From Lentisphaeria bacterium (GTDB lineage: Bacteria; Verrucomicrobiota; Lentisphaeria; Victivallales; Victivallaceae): DNA of 64,000 nucleotides. The DNA is taken from NCBI GenBank assembly GCA_018265615.1, contig JABLYX010000002.1:98148-162147 (forward strand), written 5' to 3'. A program made the translations under genes and the position numbers. Positions 35,236-43,862 of the stretch are shown piece by piece. The stretch's first letter is position 1. Every line of letters starts with the position of its first letter. The notes beneath the pieces are model-generated. The model did no database searches. It was given only the letters and a program-made list of their open reading frames with translations, and was not told the DNA's origin.

Positions 35236-35604
35236 ATGAAATTCAGAATGATCCACAACAACTTCAACGTTCTCGACCTTGAAAAGAGTCTGCGCTTTTA
35301 CGCTGAGGCGCTCGACATGAAAGAGACGAGGAGGATCACCGCGCCGGACGGTTCATTCATCATCGTCTACCTGAAATGCGACGAAGGCAGCCATCTGCTG
35401 GAACTGACCTGGATGCGGGATATGGACCGCCCCTACAACCTCGGAGACAACGAATTCCACCTCGCTTTCGAGACGGACGACTACGAAGCCGCCCGTGCGA
35501 AGCATAAGGCGATGGGCTGCATCTGCTACGAAAACCCGGAAATGGGCATCTATTTCATCTCCGATCCCGACGGCTACTGGTTGGAAATTCTGCCTGTTAA
35601 ATAG
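35236..35604 (+). CDS. Glyoxalase I-like VOC family protein
   Basis: 122 residues in two beta-alpha-beta-beta-beta halves. Four potential metal ligands are present: His in RMIHNNFNV, Glu in HLLELTW, His in NEFHLAFE and Glu in YWLEILP, the pattern of lactoylglutathione lyase. It would convert the methylglyoxal-thiol adduct to a lactoyl thioester, or act on a related substrate. GGGAGGAAACG precedes the ATG. Length is typical for short bacterial forms. It sits between the two LacI modules without an obvious link to them, though methylglyoxal detoxification fits fast sugar metabolism. Confidence 0.88.
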   Translation: MKFRMIHNNFNVLDLEKSLRFYAEALDMKETRRITAPDGSFIIVYLKCDEGSHLLELTWMRDMDRPYNLGDNEFHLAFETDDYEAARAKHKAMGCICYENPEMGIYFISDPDGYWLEILPVK

Positions 35605-35656
35605 GTTTATGACGATTCCGCCGAAAACGAACCCCCAATTGCGGCGAGGCAGGAAA

Positions 35657-36031
35657 ATGGCCGAAAACCTGTGCGGAAAAACGATTTTGAATGAGACCAT
35701 TCTGGCGATTGATCCCGGCACGATTCTGCAGCGGATTCATTCACTGGGCATTCCCGAACTGGCGGCGGTTCAGTCCTTGAATCTGCTCAGTGGTGATTAC
35801 ATCAATCTGGAGTGCCGGTTGCCCAATGGCGCCCGGGGAAAGCTTCTGGAGGACGACAGAACCTATTACGCCAACCAGGTGGAAAAAAGCGGAAGCGACC
35901 GCTGTTATGGAGTCGCTGCCGACGAACGGCAGATCGCGGTTTATGAATATGGATGCAACGGTGCGGATGCCGTGCTCATCGTCTGGCTCAGTTACCGGCC
36001 CGGATATTGCACGGAACCCTCCGCCTCCTGA
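35657..36031 (+). CDS. Small hypothetical protein
   Basis: About 124 residues. The ATG at 35657 has GAGG eight bases upstream; an ATG at 35609, just after the glyoxalase stop, is an alternative that adds 16 residues. No signal peptide, membrane segment or known motif is seen. The C-terminal half (AVYEYGCNGADAVLIVWLSY) looks like a small beta-rich fold. It is probably co-transcribed with the glyoxalase and ends before the terminator at 36080-36113. Confidence 0.5.
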   Translation: MAENLCGKTILNETILAIDPGTILQRIHSLGIPELAAVQSLNLLSGDYINLECRLPNGARGKLLEDDRTYYANQVEKSGSDRCYGVAADERQIAVYEYGCNGADAVLIVWLSYRPGYCTEPSAS

Positions 36032-36079
36032 AAACTTTTAAAATTCAGGTCATCGGCATTGCCGGTACACTGACAGCCG

Positions 36080-36113
36080 TTGCAGGCGTCGGCAGCCTGG
36101 CAACTGTTTTTTT
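36080..36113 (+). terminator. Terminator after the glyoxalase/hypothetical pair
   Basis: TTGCAGGC (36080-36087) pairs with GCCTGGCAA (36095-36103) around one bulged base and is followed by CTGTTTTTTT. It isolates module B from upstream transcription. Confidence 0.65.
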
Positions 36114-36133
36114 CGCTTTTTTCCGTTTTTTTA

Positions 36134-36184
36134 TTGACAAAACGTTTTGATTGTGTCATAATAAAAGACAATCAAAACGTTTTT
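36134..36184 (+). promoter_or_regulatory. Module B promoter with two LacI-type operators
   Basis: TTGACA (36134-36139) and CATAAT (36157-36162) with a 17-base spacer. CAAAACGTTTTG (36138-36149) overlaps the -35 box and spacer, and CAAAACGTTTTT (36173-36184) lies just past the start site. The flanks make a 15-base inverted repeat, AAACGTTTTGATTGT (36140-36154) with its complement at 36168-36182. Confidence 0.9.
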
Positions 36185-36207
36185 ACATTTGTATGAAAGT
36201 CGGAATC

Positions 36208-37203
36208 ATGAAGAAGCGGGCGGCAACGATTGTCGATGTTGCGAAAGTGGTCGGAGTTTCTCCGAGCACGGTTTCCCATGCGCTGAGCGGGAAACGGGTT
36301 ATCAGCACGCCGGTCAAGAAAAAGATCTTCAACGCGATTCGGGAGCTCGATTACCGTCCGTCGTTTTATGCGCAGGCGTTGAAGAATACTTCGACCCGCC
36401 TGATCGGCGTCGTGGTCAATGAATGCCGCAATCCCAGCGCGGCGCTGTTCCTCGACGGGCTCGCGGCGGAGTTGGAGAAATTCTCCTACAAGCCCGTTGT
36501 TGGGCTCGCCGGGCTCAATCACGAGATGGGCGAAGAGATGCTCCGCCGCTTCTCCACCGGACTGGTGGACGGCGTCATCAATCTGCTGCCGAACATCACC
36601 CCCGAAGAGGCGCAGGAGCTTTGCGGCGCTACTCCCGTGGTGACCAATATCCGGGAGAGCTCGATCCCGGTGGTGTTGGATTACATGAAGCTGACGCGTG
36701 ACATTCTGAATTATCTCTGGAGCATGGGTCATCGCGACATCGGCTATATTACTTCCCCCACACGTTTCGAGCGGGAAGACCCCACTGTGGAAGTGATGAA
36801 GGAGTTTTGCGCGGAGCACGGGATTCTCTTTAATCCCAGACGGGTTTTCACAGGCGACGACTCCATAGAGAGCGGCGTCAGAGGCGCGGAACAGTTCGCC
36901 GGGCATTGCAGGGTGACTGCGATCTTCTGCGGCAACGACCAGATGGCATTCGGAGTTTACCGCTGGGCTTTCGAGAACAAAGTGTCGATTCCGCAGCAGC
37001 TTTCGGTGATCGGGTTCGACAATGTGCCGCAGGCGGCAACCATCATTCCGCCGCTGACCACTGCGCGCTTTCCCTATGCCGAGATCATCGAGCATACGGT
37101 AAAGCTGCTGATGGCGGAACTGGAAAAGCGCCCGGTTCCCCCCGGCAGGATGATCCTCGAAATGCCGTTGATCATGCGTCACTCCGTTGCGGATATTTCC
37201 TGA
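36208..37203 (+). CDS. Module B: LacI family transcriptional regulator
   Basis: About 331 residues with the LacI helix-turn-helix (TIVDVAKVVGVSPSTVSHAL, hinge SGKRVISTPVKKKI) and a ligand-binding domain (TRLIGVVVNECRNP onward; later SVIGFDNVPQAATIIPPLTT). The start at 36208 gives the usual short lead before the DNA-binding domain; candidates near 36151 would lie upstream of the -10 box and cannot be used. The paired CAAAACGTTTTG operators at its promoter suggest autoregulation. It is closely similar to the module A regulator and controls the downstream prepilin and hydrolase. Confidence 0.93.
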   Translation: MKKRAATIVDVAKVVGVSPSTVSHALSGKRVISTPVKKKIFNAIRELDYRPSFYAQALKNTSTRLIGVVVNECRNPSAALFLDGLAAELEKFSYKPVVGLAGLNHEMGEEMLRRFSTGLVDGVINLLPNITPEEAQELCGATPVVTNIRESSIPVVLDYMKLTRDILNYLWSMGHRDIGYITSPTRFEREDPTVEVMKEFCAEHGILFNPRRVFTGDDSIESGVRGAEQFAGHCRVTAIFCGNDQMAFGVYRWAFENKVSIPQQLSVIGFDNVPQAATIIPPLTTARFPYAEIIEHTVKLLMAELEKRPVPPGRMILEMPLIMRHSVADIS

Positions 37204-37229
37204 AACCTCCAACCCAAGGATTTTTTATC

Positions 37230-37928
37230 ATGAAAAAAGAATTCACATTGATCGAATTGCTGGTAGTAATTGCCATTATCGCGATTCTCGCCGCCATGCT
37301 GCTTCCCGCGCTCAACAAAGCGCGTGACAAGGCGCAGGAAGTCAGTTGCTCCAACAACGTCAGGCAGCTTCTCACGAAGGCGCGGATGTATATGGACGAC
37401 AATGACGATACTCTGTTCTTTTACGGCTATAACAACAGCGTTACCTGGTCCATGTATCTTCTGAACAAATATTCCACCGCGTACGGCGGCTCCGGAGATG
37501 TCATGACGTCCAGCGACAAAGTCGTCTATTGTCCGAAGCTCGGGCACTCCAATCCGCTGAACATCGGTTCATACACCTATGGGATGGTCAATCCGGCGGC
37601 CAATGGAGCCGTTCCCGAGAAATATAAGACCGTCAAAGGCGGCGAGACCGGGCTGCGCCCCAAAAACGTCCGGAGCGCCTCCGCGTTCCCCCTGATCGGC
37701 GACGCCGGCCGCAATCTCGACAGCAATGCCAGCTGGAGCATCAAAAACGCATCGGGAAACACCGGATTCGCGCTCGCTCACGGCAGCCGCGGAAACCTGG
37801 GCTTTCTCGACGGCCATGCCGCAGCCTCCACGCAGCATGATTTCCGCGACGCGCTGTGGAAGGTCTGGGAGAAGCAGATCGACGTCTACTATATCATCCC
37901 CGGCGCCGCGGCCAGAATTGTGCAGTAA
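37230..37928 (+). CDS. Module B: prepilin-like secreted protein (H-X9-DG type)
   Basis: 232 residues starting MKKEFTLIELLVVIAIIAIL, then AAMLLPALNKARDKAQEVSC. The residue before FTLIE is Glu, so the standard Gly cleavage residue is missing. The H-X9-DG motif is HGSRGNLGFLDGHA near the C terminus. AAGGA precedes the ATG, 26 bases after the LacI stop. Its TAA stop overlaps the hydrolase ATG (TAATG), a sign of translational coupling between the two secreted products. Confidence 0.87.
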   Translation: MKKEFTLIELLVVIAIIAILAAMLLPALNKARDKAQEVSCSNNVRQLLTKARMYMDDNDDTLFFYGYNNSVTWSMYLLNKYSTAYGGSGDVMTSSDKVVYCPKLGHSNPLNIGSYTYGMVNPAANGAVPEKYKTVKGGETGLRPKNVRSASAFPLIGDAGRNLDSNASWSIKNASGNTGFALAHGSRGNLGFLDGHAAASTQHDFRDALWKVWEKQIDVYYIIPGAAARIVQ

Positions 37929-40900
37929 TGAACCGGAAATTTCTCTTTTTTGCCATATTGGCCGGGGCAAATGCTCTTTCGCTCGCCGCCGGCGATCTGG
38001 TGCGGAACGGTTCCTTTGAGGAAAGCGGCGGCGACGGTGTCCCCTCCGGCTGGAGTTTTTTCCGGCGCAGCGAGGCTCCGGTGACGGTTTTCTCCGCCGC
38101 GCCGGGCGTGGAGGGGGAAAGGTGTCTGCGGATCGTCAGCCGGATGACGGACAAAGCACCGCACCGGTTCGGCGTCCTCACGCAGATGGCGGAGCTGAAG
38201 CCCGACCGGAATTACATCTTCTCCTTTGCGGTGCGCGGCCGCGATGTCCGGAGCGCGTCCTGGGCGTTCGGTAAGAACTGGAAGATCCGCATCCCCGTGA
38301 GCGGCGTGACCGGCGAATGGAAAACCTGCCGTTTTCCGCTCCGGGTTCCGGCCGGGCAGTTGGAAGGGCCGGACTCCTGCGGTATCCGCCTGATCGTTGA
38401 AGGCATCTGCGCGGAGCTGGACATCGACGACGTGAAGCTCGTTCCGGCCCCGGAGCAGACCGTCCTGAACGGCGATTTCATGGGGGAGCCGGGAAAACTC
38501 CCGCCGGGATGGTCCTTCCGGATATCCGGCAGGGCCGAGGCGAAATTCACTGTTGACGGCAGAGAAAATTCTCTGCATATCGTCAATGCGTCCCCGCGAA
38601 AGGCGAATGTCTACGGCGCGCTCTCCCAGACGGTGAAGCTGGCGCCTGAAATCGATTATGTGCTCCGGGTGCGCGCCAAAGGTTCGGGGCAGGGCATTGC
38701 CGTCGCCGCCGGTACGAAATGGAACCACCGGCTGCAGGTTCAGCCGCTCGGGCCGGAGTATCGGGAGTACGAGCTCGTCTTCCGCCCGAAAGCGGACGAG
38801 GTCGGCAAAGACCGGAGCGCCCCTCTGGTCATCATCTCCGAAAGCCTGACGCCGGGAGTCTGGATCGACCGGATTTCCCTCGAGCCGAAGGTGCGGCCGA
38901 ACCGGCCGTGGAGTATGTGGCGGGAGCGCGGGATTTATCAGGTCGGCGGCTTTGCCGGGGATTTCAATTTGCTGAAATCGATTCCGGCCGGACTGCCCGT
39001 GATGACGCTGCCGTCCTCCGGGAACCGCTCCCCGGAAATTGCGTTCGCTTCAGACCGTGAAGGACTGATTTTCCTGGCGGACATGGGGCGGGAGGAGGCT
39101 TTTCAGCTTCGCATCGGCGATGCGTATCGCCCTGCCGCTCCGGGGAAGGCGGATCTTGCAATCAGCTTTATTCCCGGCGGGAAAGAGTGGACGTACAGCC
39201 TCCGCCGCGAGGCTTCCACCGCGGAGTCGCCGGAGCATCCGGTCAGGATGCGCAGCTTCCGCACCTCCTCCGGCAGCTTTCTCGCCGTCCGCCTGAGTTG
39301 GAAATTGCTGAGCGGGGCCCGTGAAAACCGGAGATTCGGCTTCTCCGTCGCCGGCACCGGGCAGCCCGCCGCCGGATGCGCACAGGCGCTGCTCGATGGC
39401 GGCGAACCCTCACTCTGGATGGAGCTTCCGTCCGGACCCGTCGCGGAACAGCTGGAGGGAACGCTGATGCTCGCCAACCTTGCGGGCGATATGAAGATCG
39501 ACGCGGAGTTGACCGATTCCGCCGGGAAAAGCATCTCCCGTGAAGTCGCGGCCGTCTCCGGCGTCGCCGGGGGCGAACTGGTGCGGCTCCCGCTGGTGCT
39601 TTCGCTTGACGGGCTGGCGTGCGGGAAATTCACCGTCGACTTCAAGGTGAACGGCAAAACCATGGGACGTCATGCCGCTGCCCGGATCGACCTTTACGAG
39701 CAGCAGAAAGAGGTGGTCGCCGCATTCTGTTCGGAGCTGGAGCGTCTGAAAAAGGAGTTCGCCGCTCATTACGGCGAACGCCCTTACTCGGAATATGTCT
39801 CCGCCCCCCTGAAGATCCTCGACCGCCGCCTGCCCCGGCTGCTGAATGATCTGGAACAGGCCCGGGATGACGACGAGCGCAAATATTATGCCGCGCAATC
39901 GGCCATGACCCGGCAGGAGACGGCGGAAACCCTTTCCGGGCTGGCGGAGCAGCTCGCATTCCTCCGCGGCGGCGGCAGACTGCCGGTCGCATGGAAGCTT
40001 GCAGACGGCCGGGTTTCGCTGGAAAACGGCTGGCCGGTTGCCTCCGCCGTCAGTGAAAACGGCGAGGAGGCCAGGCGGCCGATGATTTTCTCCGGCTACG
40101 GCCATTTTTCCGACGTCGATCGCGATATCGCGCAATTTCCCGGAATCGGCGCGAACGTGATCCAGGTGGAGATCGGCCCGCGCCACCTCTTCAGCCGCGA
40201 GGGGACGGAGAACGAGTTTGAGGCTGCCTCCTCCATTTTGGAGTCCCGCATCCTGCCGCTGCTGAAGCAGGCGCACGGGAACGATGTGAAAATCTCGCTG
40301 CTCATTTCGCCGCATTACTGCCCGGCGTGGCTGTTGAAGAAGTACCCGGATATGGCCGCCTCCTCCGGCTTCCTCAAGTATGAGGTGACTCACCCGAAGG
40401 CGCAGGAGATGATGCAGCGTTACATCGAGACGCTCTGCCGGAAGCTCAAGGCCAACCCTTACCTTGATGCGCTGCACAGCATCTGCCTCTCCAACGAGCC
40501 TGTGTATGCCAACTGCCACCCGGACAACCCCTGGTCCGCGGCGAAGTTCAGGGAGCACATGGATCGCAAATACGGCTCGCTTGCCGCGTTCAACCGGATT
40601 GCCGGGAGCAGTTTCGCCGGTTACGATGAGATGCTCGGCTCGATCGGCCGGGGCAACCCCGCGGCGCGGTATGAGTTTTACATGTACTCCCGCGAAACCT
40701 TCGCTGAGTGGCACCGGATGCTGGCCGAAGCGGTTAAAAAGGAGCTCCCCTCCATGCCGGTTCACGCCAAGATCATGGTATTCAGCTCATCGTTCGAGTA
40801 TGTCGCCGGGGTTGACCCCGAGCTGATGAGTGATTTCTCCGACTACAACGGCAACGACAACTACTTTTTCCAACGCGGCCGGTTTGCCGCCGACTGGAAC

Positions 40901-41848
40901 CTGAGCGCGATGACGCACGAGATGCAGATTTCCGCCGGGCACGCTTCGGTCGCCAACACGGAAAACCACATCATCCCCGACCGGGAGACGCGGCCGGTTC
41001 CGAACGATCACATCTATACCGCCAATTTCCAGCAGTTCATCACCGGCGCGAGCACGCTCGTCACCTGGGTGTGGGCGGATGTCGATTACGTGTTCGCCCG
41101 GAAACATCCGAGGCACGACCTGCTCGGCAGTATCTTCCTGCGCCCCGGGAACATCGCGGCCCATGCGAAAGCGGGGCTGGACGGGGTCCGTCTCGCGCCG
41201 GAGATCCGTAAATTTTTCGATTACGAGCCGGAAGTGGCCATTCTGTACGCTCCGACTTCGATGATTCTCGCCCCCGGCTCCTATCGCGGCGAAGTCGACG
41301 CGCTTTACACGGCGCTCTGCTTCACGGGCTACCGGGCGCGGTTTCTCTCGGAGCGGCAGCTGGCGCGCGGCGAGTTCGGCAGGACCCGGCTCCTGTATGT
41401 GGCCGGGGCGCCGAACGTCTCCCGCGCCGCCCGGGACGGAATGAGAAAATTCGTCGCCGCCGGCGGCAGGATCGCGCTCGCCGAAGGCAGCCTGGTCCGG
41501 GATGAGTACGGCAATGAGCTGAAAGCCGATTTCCGCACGGAAGTCGCCGCGCCGGCGACTCCTCCGGCCCTGACCGGACAGATCGTCCGGAGCATCGAAG
41601 CGCTGCCGGTGGAGCTGAAGGTCGATCATGCCGGCGGCAATGACGGCGTTTTCTTCCGCATGGTTCCGGCGGGGGACGGTTCCTGGCTGGTGAATATCGT
41701 GAATTACAACCGTGAGCCGCGCAGGATCACCCTGACCGGCGACGGAACATTCCGCGACCTGCTGGCGGAGCGGGAGTTCGTCCCCGCCCTGGAGCTGCCG
41801 CCGCTGAAGCCGCTGCTGCTGCGTTTCAGCGGGAGCGCCGCCGGGTAA
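37928..41848 (+). CDS. Module B: giant secreted GH42-like glycoside hydrolase
   Basis: About 1306 residues with a signal peptide (cleavage near SLAAG). Two CenC-like repeats (LVRNGSFEES and TVLNGDFMGE starts) precede a shorter middle beta domain, a coiled coil and a GH42-like barrel. The likely catalytic acid is E857 (ICLSNEPVY) and the nucleophile E1012 (VANTENHII). The trimerisation-like domain (VAILYAPTSM) and C-terminal beta domain follow. The C-terminal phrase WLVNIVNYNREPRRITL is shared exactly with the module C enzyme. No Shine-Dalgarno site is obvious; translation probably re-initiates at the overlapping TAATG of the prepilin gene. The substrate is unknown. Confidence 0.82.
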   Translation: MNRKFLFFAILAGANALSLAAGDLVRNGSFEESGGDGVPSGWSFFRRSEAPVTVFSAAPGVEGERCLRIVSRMTDKAPHRFGVLTQMAELKPDRNYIFSFAVRGRDVRSASWAFGKNWKIRIPVSGVTGEWKTCRFPLRVPAGQLEGPDSCGIRLIVEGICAELDIDDVKLVPAPEQTVLNGDFMGEPGKLPPGWSFRISGRAEAKFTVDGRENSLHIVNASPRKANVYGALSQTVKLAPEIDYVLRVRAKGSGQGIAVAAGTKWNHRLQVQPLGPEYREYELVFRPKADEVGKDRSAPLVIISESLTPGVWIDRISLEPKVRPNRPWSMWRERGIYQVGGFAGDFNLLKSIPAGLPVMTLPSSGNRSPEIAFASDREGLIFLADMGREEAFQLRIGDAYRPAAPGKADLAISFIPGGKEWTYSLRREASTAESPEHPVRMRSFRTSSGSFLAVRLSWKLLSGARENRRFGFSVAGTGQPAAGCAQALLDGGEPSLWMELPSGPVAEQLEGTLMLANLAGDMKIDAELTDSAGKSISREVAAVSGVAGGELVRLPLVLSLDGLACGKFTVDFKVNGKTMGRHAAARIDLYEQQKEVVAAFCSELERLKKEFAAHYGERPYSEYVSAPLKILDRRLPRLLNDLEQARDDDERKYYAAQSAMTRQETAETLSGLAEQLAFLRGGGRLPVAWKLADGRVSLENGWPVASAVSENGEEARRPMIFSGYGHFSDVDRDIAQFPGIGANVIQVEIGPRHLFSREGTENEFEAASSILESRILPLLKQAHGNDVKISLLISPHYCPAWLLKKYPDMAASSGFLKYEVTHPKAQEMMQRYIETLCRKLKANPYLDALHSICLSNEPVYANCHPDNPWSAAKFREHMDRKYGSLAAFNRIAGSSFAGYDEMLGSIGRGNPAARYEFYMYSRETFAEWHRMLAEAVKKELPSMPVHAKIMVFSSSFEYVAGVDPELMSDFSDYNGNDNYFFQRGRFAADWNLSAMTHEMQISAGHASVANTENHIIPDRETRPVPNDHIYTANFQQFITGASTLVTWVWADVDYVFARKHPRHDLLGSIFLRPGNIAAHAKAGLDGVRLAPEIRKFFDYEPEVAILYAPTSMILAPGSYRGEVDALYTALCFTGYRARFLSERQLARGEFGRTRLLYVAGAPNVSRAARDGMRKFVAAGGRIALAEGSLVRDEYGNELKADFRTEVAAPATPPALTGQIVRSIEALPVELKVDHAGGNDGVFFRMVPAGDGSWLVNIVNYNREPRRITLTGDGTFRDLLAEREFVPALELPPLKPLLLRFSGSAAG

Positions 41849-41982
41849 TTGCGGCTGCGTTCCGGTTCGGATTCGCGGAAAAGCTTCAATACCGGCCGAT
41901 TGCTGTTGCGCCGTGCTTTAAAAATTCTCTTTTCGGGTTATATTATAGAAGAATGGAATATTGCCGGAAGGGGGGAGGGATC

Positions 41983-43275
41983 ATGATGGAATGGCTGGAA
42001 CAGCTGCAAAGTTCACTGGCTCCGTATCCGTGGGCCTACAGCGCGGTTGTCGCCGGCGCCCTGATTCTGGCCGCCTTTCTGGTGAATTGGATCACCAAGC
42101 GGATTCTGCTGCGCGGCCTTGCGCGCATCCTGCGTTCGCTGCCGGCAGGCGAGAGCGAGGAGAACAAGGTCCGGCTCTCGATCATTTCGCGCCTCGCGAA
42201 CATCGTTCCGGCGCTGGTGCTCGCTTACGGTTCCGCCGCGGTTCCGGACGTGCATGAGACGCTTGAAACGATCATCCGGAACGTCTGCATCGCGTTCATT
42301 GTGCTGACCTCGGCGCTGGCGCTCTCGAAGCTGCTGGACCTGATCGACATTCTTTACAACCGCCGCCCGGATGCGCCGAACAAGCCGATCAAGGGCTATC
42401 TTCAGCTCGGCAAGATCGTGATTTTCGCCGTTGCGGTGATCCTGATCGTCGCAACGCTTATCAACCGGAATCCGCTGATTCTGCTCTCGGGCCTCGGGGC
42501 GATGGCGGCCGTGCTGATGCTGATTTTTCAGGATACGATCCTCTCGCTCGTCGCGAGTCTGCAGCTCGGCTCGAATGACATGGTCCGGATCGGCGACTGG
42601 ATCGAAATGCCGAGCCAGAACGCCGACGGCGACGTGATCGAAATCGCACTGCACACCGTGAAGGTGCGCAACTGGGACAAGACGATCACGACGCTCCCGG
42701 TCCGCAAGCTCATAACGGACTCGTTCAAAAACTGGCGCGGCATGCACGACATCGGCGGGCGGCGCATCAAGCGTTCACTCTACATCGACCAGCGCAGCGT
42801 GCGCTTCCTCGACGAGGCGGAGATTCACCGCCTCGAGGATTTCGTGGTGCTGAACGATTATCTCGAGCGCAAGCGTCGGGAATTGGCCGACTGGAACCGT
42901 GAGCTGGAAGAAAAAGGCGCCAAGCCGATCAACGAGCGGCGGGTCACGAACCTCGGCACCTTCCGCGCCTACGTCGAGGAGTATCTGCGCAGCAATCCCC
43001 GTATCCGCCAGGATATGACGCTGCTGGTCCGCCAGCTTCAGCCGGGGGCGACGGGGATTCCGCTTGAGGTCTACTGTTTCACGAACGACACGCGCTGGGC
43101 TGTGTATGAGGGGATCCAGTCCGACATCTTCGACCATCTGCTGGCGATTCTGCCGGTCTTCGACCTGCGGGTGTTCCAGCAGTGCAGCGACACCTCCGGC
43201 ATGGTGATTCCGTCGCCGGCGCTGATGACGCAGTCCGCTTTGAAGGCGATGGAGCAGAGTGAATATTCCAGATAA
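41983..43275 (+). CDS. Mechanosensitive channel, MscS superfamily (YbdG-like)
   Basis: About 430 residues. Five N-terminal hydrophobic segments lead to the MscS pore-lining/beta domain (LLSGLGAMAAVLMLIFQDTILSLVASLQL, listed in two parts here: the pore helix, then GDWIEMPSQNADGDVIEIAL). A large cytoplasmic domain with YbdG-type helical insertion (ERKRRELADWNRELEEKG) follows. It releases solutes under hypo-osmotic stress. Two adjacent ATGs at 41983 and 41986 are both possible; GGGGGGAGG precedes them. It is followed at 13 bases by a small membrane-protein gene. Confidence 0.88.
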   Translation: MMEWLEQLQSSLAPYPWAYSAVVAGALILAAFLVNWITKRILLRGLARILRSLPAGESEENKVRLSIISRLANIVPALVLAYGSAAVPDVHETLETIIRNVCIAFIVLTSALALSKLLDLIDILYNRRPDAPNKPIKGYLQLGKIVIFAVAVILIVATLINRNPLILLSGLGAMAAVLMLIFQDTILSLVASLQLGSNDMVRIGDWIEMPSQNADGDVIEIALHTVKVRNWDKTITTLPVRKLITDSFKNWRGMHDIGGRRIKRSLYIDQRSVRFLDEAEIHRLEDFVVLNDYLERKRRELADWNRELEEKGAKPINERRVTNLGTFRAYVEEYLRSNPRIRQDMTLLVRQLQPGATGIPLEVYCFTNDTRWAVYEGIQSDIFDHLLAILPVFDLRVFQQCSDTSGMVIPSPALMTQSALKAMEQSEYSR

Positions 43276-43288
43276 GAAGGAGGATGAA

Positions 43289-43807
43289 ATGTGTGACGGC
43301 AGATTTTCCGGTTATCTGAAGTTCGCGGCTGTCTTTCTGCTGCTCCTGGCCGCGGCTTCTGTTCAGGCGTGTCCCGGATGCAGTATGCCGACGCTTCTCC
43401 CGATGTTCGTGGAGCCGTGCTACCGCATGTGGGCATGGGTAATTGTGATCGGCGCATCCCTGCTGGTTCTGGCCCCTTTCGCGTTCGGCTGGCGGCTGGA
43501 GCGGTCGGGAAAGCGGCTGTCGCGCAAAAGGCGGGGGCTGCTTGCCGCCATAATGACGCTGGTATGGCTGGTCTGTTTTATGATGAGTACTGTGACGTTC
43601 GGCGCCGTGTTGTGCAACTGGATCTTCTTTCCGCTGTACATCATTACGTTTTTCGGTATGACGCTGTTTTTTTTCTGTCAATGGCTGGCCTGGGTGGTAT
43701 TGCCGGTTTTTCTTTTGATTATTCCGTTTTTCTATTGTTACGGACTGTGTGTGCTGCTGGGGCGGTATCACCTGGTGCGCCGCAGGAAAATCACGAAGGA
43801 GCCGTGA
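43289..43807 (+). CDS. Small integral membrane protein with Cys-rich N terminus
   Basis: 172 residues starting at ATG 43289 with a perfect AAGGAGGA site. A first hydrophobic segment (about 9-26, possibly a signal peptide) is followed by ACPGCSMPT and three further membrane segments (about 48-65, 84-106, 112-150 as one long or two short helices). A basic loop (ERSGKRLSRKRRG) should be cytoplasmic. No family is recognised. It directly follows the mechanosensitive channel and may share its transcript. Confidence 0.68.
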   Translation: MCDGRFSGYLKFAAVFLLLLAAASVQACPGCSMPTLLPMFVEPCYRMWAWVIVIGASLLVLAPFAFGWRLERSGKRLSRKRRGLLAAIMTLVWLVCFMMSTVTFGAVLCNWIFFPLYIITFFGMTLFFFCQWLAWVVLPVFLLIIPFFYCYGLCVLLGRYHLVRRRKITKEP

Positions 43808-43862
43808 TCCGTCGTTTATCCGTCATATTTCCGTTATTTTAAATATCAGACAGTGTAAAATC

